From Pseudomonas fluorescens (GTDB taxonomy: Bacteria; Pseudomonadota; Gammaproteobacteria; Pseudomonadales; Pseudomonadaceae), in the NCBI GenBank assembly GCA_902825215.1, contig LR782234.1, forward strand, positions 3,906,001-3,970,000: 64,000 nucleotides of DNA, given 5' to 3'. The notes under the pieces are model-generated. The model worked only from the letters and a program-made list of their open reading frames with translations. It was not told where the DNA came from and made no database searches. The number at the start of each line of letters is the position of its first letter. Within the stretch, counting starts at the first letter, position 1. Shown here one piece after another: positions 32,986-42,204 of this stretch. The position numbers and the translations under genes were made by a program.

Positions 32986-34332
32986 GTGAAAACCTCCGTC
33001 TCGGGGATGCACGAGGGTGTCGAGCCGACGCTCGCCTCGGCCATCTCGAAAGTCAAACGCCACGTCCTGCCGCTCTTCGTGATCATGTTCATCGTCAATT
33101 ACATTGACCGGGTGAACATCGGTTTCGTCCGCACCCACATGGAACACGACCTCGGTATCGGTGCAGCCGCCTACGGCTTCGGCGCCGGGCTGTTCTTCAT
33201 CGGTTACGCATTATTCGAAGTCCCTTCCAACATGCTCTTGCAGAAAGTCGGCGCGCGTATCTGGCTGACCCGCATCATGTTCACCTGGGGCCTGGTCGCC
33301 GCCGGCATGGCGTTCATCCAGAACGAAACCCACTTCTATATCCTGCGATTCCTGCTGGGTGTGGCAGAGGCCGGTTTCTTCCCCGGCGTAATCTATTACT
33401 TCACCCGCTGGCTGCCCGGCGCCGAGCGCGGCAAGGCGATTGCGATTTTCCTCAGTGGCTCGGCCGTGGCGTCGTTGATTTCCGGGCCGCTGTCCGGCCT
33501 GCTCTTGCAGATCAACGGTCTGGGCATGCACGGCTGGCAGTGGATGTACTTCATCGAAGGGATGTTCTCGGTGTGCCTGTGCGTGTTCGTCTGGTTCTGG
33601 CTCGACGCCAAGCCCCACGATGCGAAATGGCTGACCCGCGCCGAACAGGACGCCCTGGTCACGGCCATCGACGACGAACAAAAGGCCCGCGAAGCGGCGA
33701 CCCCGATTCGACCGTCGCTGGGCAAATTGCTCAAGGACCGGCAGATCATTCTGTTCTGCCTGATCTACTTCTTCATTCAGTTGACCATCTACGCGGCGAC
33801 GTTCTGGCTGCCGAGCATCATCAAGAAAATGGGGGAGCTGAGCGACGTGCAGGTCGGCCTGTTCAACTCGATTCCGTGGCTGCTGTCGATTGTCGGCATG
33901 TATGCGTTCGCCTCGCTTTCGGCGAAGTGGAAACACCAGCAGGCGTGGGTCGCCACGGCGCTGTTGATCGCTGCGGCAGGGATGTTCATGTCCACCACTG
34001 GCGGGCCGATTTTCGCGTTCGTGGCGATCTGCTTCGCGGCGCTGGGGTTCAAGTCGGCGTCGTCGCTGTTCTGGCCGATTCCGCAGGCTTATCTGGACGC
34101 CCGAATTGCGGCGGCAGTGATCGCGCTGATCAACTCGGTGGGCAACCTGGGTGGCTTCGTTGCACCGACCACCTTCGGCTTGCTCGAAGAACACACCGGC
34201 TCGATTCAGGGCGGCCTCTATGGTCTGGCCGCGACCTCGATCATCGCTGCGATCATCGTCTTCGCCGCCCGCACCACACCAAAACCTGTTGCTGAAAACG
34301 CCGTGGCCGACGCCACGCCGAAACACGCCTGA
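32986..34332 (+). CDS. gudP: MFS transporter, glucarate/galactarate type (anion:cation symporter family)
   Basis: A 448-residue 12-helix transporter. The GTG at 32986 is the likely start because GGAG ends 8 bases before it; the GTG at 32971 overlaps that site. NYIDRVNIGFV in helix 1 and LRFLLGVAEAGFFPGVIYY in the helix 4-5 region are signatures of the ACS family (GudP, DgoT, tartrate carriers). It lies 24 bases upstream of gudD and under likely control of the divergent FadR-type repressor, so D-glucarate is the expected substrate (inference from context). Confidence 0.85.
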   Translation: MKTSVSGMHEGVEPTLASAISKVKRHVLPLFVIMFIVNYIDRVNIGFVRTHMEHDLGIGAAAYGFGAGLFFIGYALFEVPSNMLLQKVGARIWLTRIMFTWGLVAAGMAFIQNETHFYILRFLLGVAEAGFFPGVIYYFTRWLPGAERGKAIAIFLSGSAVASLISGPLSGLLLQINGLGMHGWQWMYFIEGMFSVCLCVFVWFWLDAKPHDAKWLTRAEQDALVTAIDDEQKAREAATPIRPSLGKLLKDRQIILFCLIYFFIQLTIYAATFWLPSIIKKMGELSDVQVGLFNSIPWLLSIVGMYAFASLSAKWKHQQAWVATALLIAAAGMFMSTTGGPIFAFVAICFAALGFKSASSLFWPIPQAYLDARIAAAVIALINSVGNLGGFVAPTTFGLLEEHTGSIQGGLYGLAATSIIAAIIVFAARTTPKPVAENAVADATPKHA

Positions 34333-34356
34333 ATTCGTCTGCAAAGGAAAACCACA

Positions 34357-35700
34357 ATGAGCGTACACGACACCGCCAAAGCCCCGATCATCACCGACAT
34401 GCAGGTCATTCCAGTGGCCGGTCACGACGGCATGCTGCTGAATCTGAGCGGCGCCCACGGGCCGTTTTTCACCCGCAACATCGTCATCCTCAAAGACAAC
34501 GCCGGCCACACCGGCGTCGGTGAAGTGCCCGGTGGCGAGCGCATTCGCCAGACCCTGGAAGATGCGCGCAATCTGGTGGTCGGCAGCCCGATCGGCACCT
34601 ATCAGAAGATCCTCAATCAGGTGCGCCAGACCTTCGCCGACCGCGATGCCGGCGGCCGTGGCCTGCAGACGTTCGATCTGCGCATCACCATCCACGCGGT
34701 CACCGGCCTCGAAGCCGCCCTGCTCGACCTGCTCGGTCAGCACCTCGACGTGCCAGTGGCAGCGTTGCTCGGCGAAGGTCAGCAGCGCGACGAAGTGAAG
34801 ATGCTTGGCTATCTGTTTTACGTCGGCGATCAGCGCGAAACCGACCTCGCCTATCGCAGCGAACCGGAGGCCGACAACGACTGGTTCCGCGTCCGTCATG
34901 AGAAAGCCATGACCGCTGAAGCCGTGGTGCGTCTGGCCGAAGCGGCGCATGCCAGGTACGGTTTCAAGGACTTCAAGCTCAAGGGCGGCGTGCTCAGCGG
35001 CGATGCTGAAATCGAAGCGGTCACCGCCCTCGCCGAGCGTTTCCCCGATGCACGCATCACCCTTGATCCGAACGGTGCATGGTCGCTGAAAGAAGCGATC
35101 CGCCTGTGCCGCGATCAGCACCACGTTCTGGCCTACGCCGAAGACCCGTGCGGTGCGGAAAACGGTTATTCCGGGCGTGAAGTGATGGCTGAATTCCGTC
35201 GTGCCACCGGGCTGAAAACCGCGACCAACATGATCGCCACCGACTGGCGCGAAATGGGCCACGCGATTCAGTTGCAGTCAGTGGACATTCCGTTGGCCGA
35301 TCCACATTTCTGGACCATGCAGGGTTCGGTGCGCGTCGCGCAGATGTGCCACGAATGGGGCCTGACCTGGGGCTCGCATTCCAACAACCACTTCGACATC
35401 TCGCTGGCGATGTTCACCCACGTCGCCGCTGCCGCACCGGGCGACATCACCGCGATCGACACCCACTGGATCTGGCAGGACGGCCAGCGCCTGACCAAGG
35501 CGCCGCTGCAAATCGTCGACGGCTGCGTGCAAGTGCCGCAAAAACCGGGGCTGGGTGTCGAGCTGGACATGGATCAGGTGGCCAAGGCCCACGAACTCTA
35601 CAAAGGCATGGGCCTCGGCGCGCGGGATGACAGCGTGGCGATGCAGTTCCTGATTCCGGGGTGGAAGTTCGATAACAAGCGGCCGTGTCTGGTGCGTTGA
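34357..35700 (+). CDS. gudD: Glucarate dehydratase
   Basis: A 447-residue enolase-superfamily enzyme that converts D-glucarate (and often L-idarate) to 5-keto-4-deoxyglucarate. The capping domain starts PIITDMQVIPVAGHDGMLLN. In the barrel, FKDFKLKGGVLSGDAE holds the catalytic Lys pair, LDPNGAW and AEDPCG supply metal-binding Asp/Glu, TNMIATDW the Asn, and GSHSNNHFDISLAM the catalytic His. Length is normal. Operon with the transporter. Confidence 0.95.
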   Translation: MSVHDTAKAPIITDMQVIPVAGHDGMLLNLSGAHGPFFTRNIVILKDNAGHTGVGEVPGGERIRQTLEDARNLVVGSPIGTYQKILNQVRQTFADRDAGGRGLQTFDLRITIHAVTGLEAALLDLLGQHLDVPVAALLGEGQQRDEVKMLGYLFYVGDQRETDLAYRSEPEADNDWFRVRHEKAMTAEAVVRLAEAAHARYGFKDFKLKGGVLSGDAEIEAVTALAERFPDARITLDPNGAWSLKEAIRLCRDQHHVLAYAEDPCGAENGYSGREVMAEFRRATGLKTATNMIATDWREMGHAIQLQSVDIPLADPHFWTMQGSVRVAQMCHEWGLTWGSHSNNHFDISLAMFTHVAAAAPGDITAIDTHWIWQDGQRLTKAPLQIVDGCVQVPQKPGLGVELDMDQVAKAHELYKGMGLGARDDSVAMQFLIPGWKFDNKRPCLVR

Positions 35701-35747
35701 ACGGAAAACCTGCGTTGAACAAGATTTTTTGCTTTGACAGATGAACC

Positions 35748-35837
35748 TGTGGGAGCTGGCTTGCCAGCGATTGCGGTGGGCCTGCCAGCATCAATGTTGG
35801 CCATGCCGGCCCCTTCGCTGGCAAGCCAGCTCCCACA
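35748..35837. repeat. REPIN, GAGCTGGCTTGCCAGC type
   Basis: Inverted pair TGTGGGAGCTGGCTTGCCAG ... CTGGCAAGCCAGCTCCCACA with about 45 bases between, in the convergent gap between gudD and ampR. A different REP subgroup from the GAGCGAGC loci. Confidence 0.92.
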
Positions 35838-35851
35838 GGGAATGATGGGAG

Positions 35852-36724
35852 TCAGGCAGAAATGTGTAACAGCCAGTTTTTGAACGCCATCATCGCCGCC
35901 GACTCCGGCCGCGACTGCAACCGCGTCAACCAATAGCTGCCGGTGGTGATCTCGACCGCAAACGGCTGGCAAATCACCTCCGCCGCCAGTTGCCGAGCGA
36001 ACATCAGTGGCGGCGCCAACGCCACGCCACCTCCCTGAATGGCAGCTTCCATCATCGCCAATGACGAATCGAACATGATGCTTTGCGGCGGCGCGGCGTG
36101 AGTTGCCAAGCCGGCTGCCTGAAACCACTGCGGCCACTCATCGGTGCGATAGGAACGCAGCAAGGTCTGCTGCAACAGGTCCGCTGGTTCATGCAGATGC
36201 CGAGCGATTTCCGGCACGCACAGTACCGACAGCGGCGCATCGAGCAAACGCGTCGCTTCGATGCCATGCCACGCCCCCGCTCCGAAGCGAATCGCGTAAT
36301 CCAGCCCCTCCGCCGCGACATCCACGCGGTTGTTATTGGTCGACAGCCGTAAATCTATGAGCGGATGTTTCGCCCGGAAGTCCGTCAGCCTCGGCAACAG
36401 CCAACCCACAGCAAACGTCCCCACTGCGCCGACGGTCAACGTTTCGCGATACTGCCCGCCGGCTAGGCGTTCGAGGATCTGTGCGATGTGATCGAAGGAC
36501 GTGTTCAGCACCGGCAGCAAGGTTTCACCTTCGCTGGTCAGCATCAGCCCGCGGGGCAAGCGTTTGAACAGGCTGACGCCAAGCTGCGCCTCAAGGCTTT
36601 TGACCTGATGGCTGACCGCCGCTTGCGTCACGCACAATTCCACGGCGGCGCGAGTGAAGCTCAAATGACGCGCCGAGGCTTCAAAGGCGCGCAGTGCGTT
36701 CAGCGGCAATTGCGGTCGAATCAT
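35852..36724 (-). CDS. ampR: LysR-family regulator AmpR of the beta-lactamase gene
   Basis: A 290-residue LTTR whose N-terminus (MIRPQLPLNALRAFEASARH, LSFTRAAVELCVTQAAVSHQ) is typical of AmpR/GcvA. It is divergent from ampC with a 160-base gap, the classic ampR-ampC layout. AmpR binds muropeptide intermediates: UDP-MurNAc-pentapeptide keeps it repressing, anhydro-muropeptides turn it into an activator. The start at 36724 is chosen over 36736 for family fit and the upstream GGTGG. Confidence 0.92.
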   Translation of the reverse strand: MIRPQLPLNALRAFEASARHLSFTRAAVELCVTQAAVSHQVKSLEAQLGVSLFKRLPRGLMLTSEGETLLPVLNTSFDHIAQILERLAGGQYRETLTVGAVGTFAVGWLLPRLTDFRAKHPLIDLRLSTNNNRVDVAAEGLDYAIRFGAGAWHGIEATRLLDAPLSVLCVPEIARHLHEPADLLQQTLLRSYRTDEWPQWFQAAGLATHAAPPQSIMFDSSLAMMEAAIQGGGVALAPPLMFARQLAAEVICQPFAVEITTGSYWLTRLQSRPESAAMMAFKNWLLHISA

Positions 36725-36884
36725 GCCCCACCCCAAATTTTTCTAATGGCTCGTGCGAGTTTTCATCGTTTGTCGTCGACTGCCGAGCTGACTAGATTGG
36801 CGGCGCTGATCAGCGACCTCACGAGAAAATCGTCCGCAGTGTAGCGGGATAACAACATCAACACTCATGGAGAGTGGTTCATTC

Positions 36885-38051
36885 ATGTCATCCATCACTT
36901 CAACTAAAGCCTTTTCCTGCGCAGCGTTCAGCCTGCTTTTCGGTTCCACGACCTGCCTCGCCGCCGTACCTGACGACGCGCAACTGCAAGCACTGGTCAA
37001 CGCGACGGTGACACCGATCATGCAGCAGCAGAACATCGCCGGCCTGACCGTAGCGCTGACCGTCAATGGCAAGCCGCATTACTTTAACTACGGCGTCGCC
37101 GCGAAAGACACCGGGCAAAAAGTCAGCGAGAACACCCTGTTCGAAATCGGCTCGATCAGCAAAACCTTCACCGCCACCCTCGCAGGTTTCGCGCAGGCCA
37201 CCGGCAAACTGGACCTGTCGAGCAAGGCCAGCCAGCTCTGGCCTGAACTGCACGGCAGCGCCTTCGACAACATCAGCGTGTTGCAACTGGGCACTTACAG
37301 CGCCGGCGGCTTGCCGCTGCAGTTCCCGGCCGATGCGGATTCGCCTGAGACCATGCTCGGCTACTTCCAGCAGTGGAAACCGACCTGGCCGGCCGGCAGC
37401 CACCGCCAGTATTCCAATCCGAGCCTCGGCCTGTTCGGCTACCTGGCGGCAAAAAGCCTCGGCCAGCCGTTCGACCAAGCCATGACGCAAACCCTGCTGC
37501 CGAAACTCGGTTTACAGCACACCTGGCTCAGCGTTCCCGCCGAACAAATGAGCCTGTACGCGCAAGGCTATGACAAGGACGACAAACCCGTGCGCGTCCG
37601 CCCCGGCGCCCTCGACCTGCAAGCCTACGCGGTGAAAACCAGTGCCGTGGACCTGCTGCGTTACGTGCAGGCCAATCTCAAACCTGAAACCCTGGCGTCC
37701 CCCCTGCCCCAAACCATTGCCAACACCCACACCGGTTACTACCGCGTCGGTGATATGACCCAGGGCCTGGGCTGGGAAATGTACCCCTACCCGATCAGCC
37801 TCGAACGCCTGCTCGCCGGCAACTCCACGGAAATGGCCATGCAGGCGCACAAGGTGCAATGGCTGAACCCACCGCAGCCACAACCCGAGAACGTACTGAT
37901 CAACAAGACAGGTTCTACCGCAGGTTTTGGCGCGTACGTGGCGTTTGTACCGAGCAAAGACGTGGGTATTGCGATCATGGCGAACAAGAACTTTCCGATT
38001 GCAGAGCGGGTGAAGATTGCGCACAGGATTTTGAGTGCTGTGGCTGATTGA
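36885..38051 (+). CDS. ampC: Class C beta-lactamase
   Basis: A 388-residue periplasmic serine beta-lactamase. A signal peptide covers about residues 1-27 (ending CLAAV). The motifs are intact: Ser90-x-x-Lys93 (SISK), Tyr176-Ser-Asn178 (YSN), and Lys-Thr-Gly (NKTGSTAGFG, near residue 342). The ATG at 36885 is used; the upstream ATG at 36867 overlaps the GGAG. Chromosomal and inducible through the divergent AmpR, as is intrinsic in many Pseudomonas; nothing suggests recent mobilisation. Confidence 0.95.
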   Translation: MSSITSTKAFSCAAFSLLFGSTTCLAAVPDDAQLQALVNATVTPIMQQQNIAGLTVALTVNGKPHYFNYGVAAKDTGQKVSENTLFEIGSISKTFTATLAGFAQATGKLDLSSKASQLWPELHGSAFDNISVLQLGTYSAGGLPLQFPADADSPETMLGYFQQWKPTWPAGSHRQYSNPSLGLFGYLAAKSLGQPFDQAMTQTLLPKLGLQHTWLSVPAEQMSLYAQGYDKDDKPVRVRPGALDLQAYAVKTSAVDLLRYVQANLKPETLASPLPQTIANTHTGYYRVGDMTQGLGWEMYPYPISLERLLAGNSTEMAMQAHKVQWLNPPQPQPENVLINKTGSTAGFGAYVAFVPSKDVGIAIMANKNFPIAERVKIAHRILSAVAD

Positions 38052-38062
38052 GCAGGAAAAAA

Positions 38063-38152
38063 TGTGGGAGCGAGCCTCCTCGCGAATCCCGGTGAGTCAG
38101 CCACCGATAAGGTGACTGATGGACCGCAATCGCGAGCAGGCTCGCTCCCACA
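38063..38152. repeat. REPIN, GAGCGAGCCTGCTCGC type
   Basis: Inverted pair between the convergent ampC and DUF4174 genes. The left copy carries a change in the palindrome centre (GAGCCTCCTCGC), reducing its self-pairing. Confidence 0.9.
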
Positions 38153-38183
38153 AGGGGTAGGGTTTATTCAGTTGAGTGTGTGA

Positions 38184-38750
38184 TCAATCATCCGGCATTT
38201 CTGGCGGCTTGCTCGGTTTTGCCGGCTTGCTCGGCTTGGCGCCTTTCGCGCCTTTGGCAGGCTCCGGTTCGGCTGCAGCCGGGGCGGCTTGCGCGGCAGC
38301 GGCGGCTTCTTTTTCGGCCATGGGCATGGCGTCGATGGTTTCGAAAATTTTCGCCAGACTCAAAGCCTTGGCTTCGTCACCGGAGGCGGAGAGTTTGGTC
38401 TCGCCATCCTTGCCCACCAGAAACACCTTCGGATACGCCCCGGCGCCCAGCTTGAGCGAGCGCAGCAGCGCCATGGTGTCCTGTTGGCCCAGGTCTTTGC
38501 CGTCGAGTTGGCCAGACATGTTGAGGATGGTGTAGACCTTGATGTTGCGGTCGGTGACGCCTTTTTTGTTGGCCGGGTCCTCCAGCGACTTTTTCAGGCT
38601 GACCCACACCGGGTCGACGGTGCTTTGTGCGATGACGATCAGCGGTCGGGCGCGGCCGACATCGCCGGCCAGCGGCGAATCGCTGTCGGCGGCGAACAAG
38701 GGACCGGCCATCGCCAGCAAGAATGTCAGGGTCAGAGACCTGATGAGCAT
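38184..38750 (-). CDS. Exported DUF4174-type protein
   Basis: A 188-residue protein. The start at 38750 (MLIRSLTLTFLLAMAGPLFA) is chosen because AAGGAG is 6 bases upstream; the ATG two codons earlier overlaps it. A signal peptide ends near residue 20 (LFAAD). The central domain (about 30-130; PLIVIAQSTVDPVWVSLKKS ... AYPKVFLVGKDGETKL) has a thioredoxin-like fold pattern without CxxC, as in DUF4174. The C-terminal 45 residues are Ala/Pro/Lys-rich with PSKPAK repeats, likely disordered. Periplasmic; function unknown. Confidence 0.78.
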   Translation of the reverse strand: MLIRSLTLTFLLAMAGPLFAADSDSPLAGDVGRARPLIVIAQSTVDPVWVSLKKSLEDPANKKGVTDRNIKVYTILNMSGQLDGKDLGQQDTMALLRSLKLGAGAYPKVFLVGKDGETKLSASGDEAKALSLAKIFETIDAMPMAEKEAAAAAQAAPAAAEPEPAKGAKGAKPSKPAKPSKPPEMPDD

Positions 38751-38959
38751 GCGCATCTCCTTTTGATATCCACGCTCTACTGATTGCGCATCGCGGCGAT
38801 TGTTCCGGTGCAGTCGGGCAAATATGTTTCGCCTTTCCCGAAGCTTAGGACAGACACGACATTGCGCAACAAGAGCGGCATGATCACCGCACGGATTTGC
38901 TTACCTGCTGTGGGCGCATTAGGGTGGCTGTTTTCGCTGATGAAATGGAGTTCACACGC

Positions 38960-39424
38960 ATGCACATCGATTACTTATGCGATCACCCCGAATTGATTGA
39001 AGAACTGGCGACGCTCAACTTCAACGAATGGGGCGAGTTTCGTCCGGGGCAAACCGTCGAGGACCGCATCGAACACATGCGCGAGTCGTGCGGCAAGGGC
39101 ACCGTCCCCAGCGTTGTGGTGGCGCTTGAAGGCTCGCGACTGCTCGGCGGCGCACTGCTGATCGAAAGCGATCTGAAGCTACGCCCGGAACTGACGCCTT
39201 GGTTGGCAGGGGTTTACGTAAAGACTGAAGAGCGTGGACGCGGTATCGCCTCGCAACTGGTCAACCGGGTGGTTGAAGAAGCGACGGCGCTAGGCGTGCC
39301 ACAATTGTATCTGTACACCGATACGTCGCAGTCGCTATACGCGCGACTGGGATGGGAGGAGGTTGAAGATCTGGTGTACGAAAACCTGCCGGTGACGGTA
39401 ATGAAATTCGTCATACAGCACTGA
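38960..39424 (+). CDS. GNAT-family N-acetyltransferase
   Basis: A 154-residue acetyltransferase. The start at 38960 (MHIDYLCDHPELIEEL) has GGAG 9 bases upstream; the frame is open to 38897. The acetyl-CoA-binding motif A is WLAGVYVKTEERGRGIASQLV (Q/RxxGxG/A as RGRGIA), followed by LYLYTDTSQSLYARLGW (motif B). The substrate is unknown; a small-molecule amine or an N-terminus is possible. Confidence 0.88.
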   Translation: MHIDYLCDHPELIEELATLNFNEWGEFRPGQTVEDRIEHMRESCGKGTVPSVVVALEGSRLLGGALLIESDLKLRPELTPWLAGVYVKTEERGRGIASQLVNRVVEEATALGVPQLYLYTDTSQSLYARLGWEEVEDLVYENLPVTVMKFVIQH

Positions 39425-39445
39425 CTGTGCCGAGACGATTACGCC

Positions 39446-39772
39446 TCACTCCAGCGCTGAATCAAGCGCTGAGAGCAACTGCGCAGGATCGACCGCCTGG
39501 CTGCCGAGCTTGAGTGCACCGCTGACCAGTTCAACATTCAGCGTCACTGAAGCCCGGTCGCCGGGGTACTTGCGCAACAGCAGATCGATGCCATCGGCCG
39601 TCTCGTTAGCGGTTCCGATCAAATCCCACAGGCTGCCCGTCAGATCCAGCAACACTTGCTCGCGCTGCCGATCGACCATGCGCGGCGCGTACAGCCAATG
39701 GCTCATGCGCATCTCACGCGGCTCAACGGTGATGACGAGGCGACCCTCGCAATGGACGGTGGTTTCAGTCAT
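39446..39772 (-). CDS. 108-residue protein of unknown function, coupled to the TauE-like gene
   Basis: Starts MTETTVHCEGRLVITVEPRE, a soluble alpha/beta-type protein without signal, Cys pairs or membrane segments. It begins 7 bases after the stop of the TauE/SafE gene on the same strand, so the two form an operon and may be translationally coupled. I do not recognise a family. Its content is compatible with a small cytoplasmic partner or an unrelated passenger. Confidence 0.7.
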   Translation of the reverse strand: MTETTVHCEGRLVITVEPREMRMSHWLYAPRMVDRQREQVLLDLTGSLWDLIGTANETADGIDLLLRKYPGDRASVTLNVELVSGALKLGSQAVDPAQLLSALDSALE

Positions 39773-39779
39773 CGCTTGA

Positions 39780-40565
39780 TCAAAACGCCAACTTGTACCC
39801 GATCAGCACCAGCATCGTCGCCAGGCACGGGCGCAGGACTTCGTCGGAGATGCGTCCGGTCAGGTGGCTGCCGAGCCAGATGCCGGGCAGCGAGCCGACC
39901 AGCAGAAAGCCGAGGACGCCCCAGTCCATGTTGCCCATGCTCGCGTGGCCGAGGCCGGCGACCAGGGTCAGCGGGACGGCGTGGGCGATTTCGGTGCCGA
40001 CCAGGCGGCGGGTCGGCAGCAACGGGTAGAGGATGAACAAGGCGACCGTGCCAAGGGCGCCGGCGCCGATCGAGGTCAGGGCGACCATGGTGCCGAGGAT
40101 CAGGCCGGTGATCACTGTCATTACATTGAGGCGCGAACCGCTGGGGTTGTAGTTGCCGCCGGCGCGTTTGTGGGCGAAAGCGAGCAGGCGCTTTTTGAAG
40201 AAGATCGCCAGCGCGGTGGCGAACAGCACGAAGCCCAGCGCCTGTTTGATGATCGCGTTCATCGCCTCGGGCGCGGTGTGCAGGGTGCTGAGAAACCACA
40301 GGGTCATGGCCACTGCCGGCACGCTGCCGAGGGTCAGCCAGCCGGTGATGGCCCAGTCGATGTTCTTGTTTTTCCTGTGGACGAGGACGCCGCTGGATTT
40401 GGTAATGGCGGCGTACAGCAGGTCGGTGCCCACTGCGGTTGCCGGGTTGATGCCGAACCACAGCAGGATCGGCGTCATCAACGAACCACCGCCGACACCG
40501 GTCATGCCGACGATAAAACCCACCACCAGCCCGGCAATCACCAGGCCGAAATTTGCCAATTCCAT
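39780..40565 (-). CDS. TauE/SafE-family sulfite/organosulfonate exporter
   Basis: A 261-residue membrane protein with about eight helices in two inverted repeats. The N-terminal GLVVGFIVGMTGVGGGSLMTPIL and the second-half ILGTMVALTSIGAGALGTV carry the paired glycine-rich family motifs. Members export sulfite, sulfoacetate or related anions, or act as permeases; the substrate is not deducible because no sulfur genes are adjacent. Operon with the 108-residue gene downstream. Confidence 0.9.
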   Translation of the reverse strand: MELANFGLVIAGLVVGFIVGMTGVGGGSLMTPILLWFGINPATAVGTDLLYAAITKSSGVLVHRKNKNIDWAITGWLTLGSVPAVAMTLWFLSTLHTAPEAMNAIIKQALGFVLFATALAIFFKKRLLAFAHKRAGGNYNPSGSRLNVMTVITGLILGTMVALTSIGAGALGTVALFILYPLLPTRRLVGTEIAHAVPLTLVAGLGHASMGNMDWGVLGFLLVGSLPGIWLGSHLTGRISDEVLRPCLATMLVLIGYKLAF

Positions 40566-40685
40566 TAAACCGTCCAGAAAAACGACAGGAAAAATCTGGC
40601 CCGCAGCATAGCGATTTTTCTTATAACCACATATATCGATGCGGTCTATCGTTATGCCATATCGAATCCACCGCCGATTTCCCTC

Positions 40686-40775
40686 TGTGGGAGCGAGCCT
40701 GCTCGCGAAGGCGTCGTATCAGTCGACAAATGAGTCGCCTGCCCCACCGTTTTCGCGAGCAGGCTCTCTCCCACA
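40686..40775. repeat. REPIN, GAGCGAGCCTGCTCGC type
   Basis: Inverted pair between the TauE-like gene promoter and the end of the MFS gene at 40798; the right copy has one change (CTCTCTCCCAC). Confidence 0.91.
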
Positions 40776-40797
40776 GGGTTGAGCGGCGTTTCCAAGA

Positions 40798-42012
40798 TCA
40801 ATGCACCCGCCGCCCCGCCTTGAAGCTGTGGGTTCTGTTGCACCACACCGTGGCCAGGGCGATCAGCGACAGGATCAGCAGCGCCCACGGAAACGACATC
40901 GCCCCGGCCCGGTCCAGCAACACGCCGCCAAACAGACCACCGCCGGCAATCGCGACGTTCCATGAGGTGGTGAGCATCGCCTGCACCACGTCGACGTGGT
41001 CGCCCGCCGAGTCCGCTGCCGAGGTCAGCAACAACGTCGCCGAACCGCCGAAAGACAGCCCCCACACCGCCATGCAGACATAAACAACCAGCGGGGATGG
41101 AGCGGTCAGTGCCAGCACCAAAGCGGTCAAGGCGAACAGCGCGAGACTGATCAGGGTCAGCTTGCGCAACCAGCGATCGACCAGCAGGCCGATGATCCAG
41201 ATGCCCACCAGCGAACACAGGCCAAACACCAGCAGCACCAGATCGACCCGGTCCGCCAGACCGGCCTGAGCCAGGAACGGCGCGATGTAGGTATAGAGAA
41301 TGTTGTGCCCAAGCATCCAGGTCAGCACTACGAATAGCACCGGCCGCACACCCGGCAAGCGCAGCGATTCGAGCAAGGGCAGGCGTTCATCGCTGGCCTG
41401 GCCCGGACGATCCGGCACGGCGATGACGATCCACGCCGCCAATACCAGCGCCAGCGCCGACATGATCCCGAACGAGGCGCGCCAGCCGATCAGGTTGCCC
41501 AGCCAGGTCCCGGCCGGCGTGCCCAGTGACAGCGCCACCGGGGTGCCGAGCATGGCAATCGCCAGCGCCCGCCCCTGCTGATGCACCGGCACGATGCCGC
41601 GCGCGTAGCCGGCCATGATTCCCCATGACAATCCTGCCGCCATCCCGGCAAGGAAACGCGACGCCAGGGTCAGGCCGTAATGGCTGGAAAACGTGGTAAC
41701 GGTGTTGAACAGCAGAAAACCGCCGACCGTCATCAGCAACACCCGCCGCCGTGGCCAGCCGCGCGTGGCCACGGTGAGCGGAATCGCTGCGACGATCGAA
41801 CCCAGCGCGTACAGCGTGACGAGTTGCCCGGCGAGCACTTCGCTGACGTTGAGGCCGGCGCCGATTTGCGGCAGCAGTCCGGCCGGCAGGGTTTCGGTGA
41901 GGATGGCGATGAAACCGGTCATGGCGAATGCCAGTAACGCGGCGATGGGCAGTTTGTCGGCGCGGACGCTGGGGTCGACGCGGCTGAAATCGGCGCTCGC
42001 GGGGTCGGTCAT
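40798..42012 (-). CDS. MFS transporter, DHA1-type efflux (paralogue of 3916-5109)
   Basis: A 404-residue, 12-helix major facilitator starting MTDPASADFSRVDPSVRADK; GGAG lies about 10 bases upstream. The longer frame to 42174 runs back through a REPIN and is rejected. Shared with the paralogue: TETLPAGLLPQIGAGLNVSE in helix 1-2, SIVAAIPLTVATRGW (motif A loop), and YTYIAPFLAQAGL. No regulator is adjacent, unlike its paralogue. Substrate unknown. Confidence 0.86.
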   Translation of the reverse strand: MTDPASADFSRVDPSVRADKLPIAALLAFAMTGFIAILTETLPAGLLPQIGAGLNVSEVLAGQLVTLYALGSIVAAIPLTVATRGWPRRRVLLMTVGGFLLFNTVTTFSSHYGLTLASRFLAGMAAGLSWGIMAGYARGIVPVHQQGRALAIAMLGTPVALSLGTPAGTWLGNLIGWRASFGIMSALALVLAAWIVIAVPDRPGQASDERLPLLESLRLPGVRPVLFVVLTWMLGHNILYTYIAPFLAQAGLADRVDLVLLVFGLCSLVGIWIIGLLVDRWLRKLTLISLALFALTALVLALTAPSPLVVYVCMAVWGLSFGGSATLLLTSAADSAGDHVDVVQAMLTTSWNVAIAGGGLFGGVLLDRAGAMSFPWALLILSLIALATVWCNRTHSFKAGRRVH

Positions 42013-42085
42013 GACGGATGCAGCTCCATTTGGATCAATCGAGGCGAGCGATTGTATACAAATTTTATTGCCGCGCCGCCATCCC

Positions 42086-42175
42086 TGTGGGAGCTGGCTT
42101 GCCAGCGATGGCGGTGGATCAGGCACTAAACATATTGACTGACCCGGCCCCATCGCTGGCAAGCCAGCTCCCACA
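42086..42175. repeat. REPIN, GAGCTGGCTTGCCAGC type
   Basis: Inverted pair in the gap between the MFS start and the upstream lipoprotein gene on the same strand; it could separate two transcripts. Confidence 0.92.
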
Positions 42176-42204
42176 GGGTTTGATGTGTAGGCTCATCACC
42201 GCGC

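Noticed and set aside
33211..35262. A 683-codon minus-strand ORF opposite gudP and gudD
   Set aside because: No family resemblance; both plus-strand genes have intact motifs and ribosome binding sites.
36885..38051. ampC as a mobile resistance gene
   Set aside because: It is divergent from its own ampR in a normal chromosomal setting, has host-like codon use, and no integron, IS or transposon ends are nearby; REPINs flank many genes here.
42013..42174. N-terminal extension of the MFS protein starting inside a REPIN (MGAGLPAM...)
   Set aside because: REPIN sequence is open in several frames and makes false extensions; a ribosome binding site supports the start at 42012. The same applies to frames beginning at 25756, 26455, 48937 and 61348.
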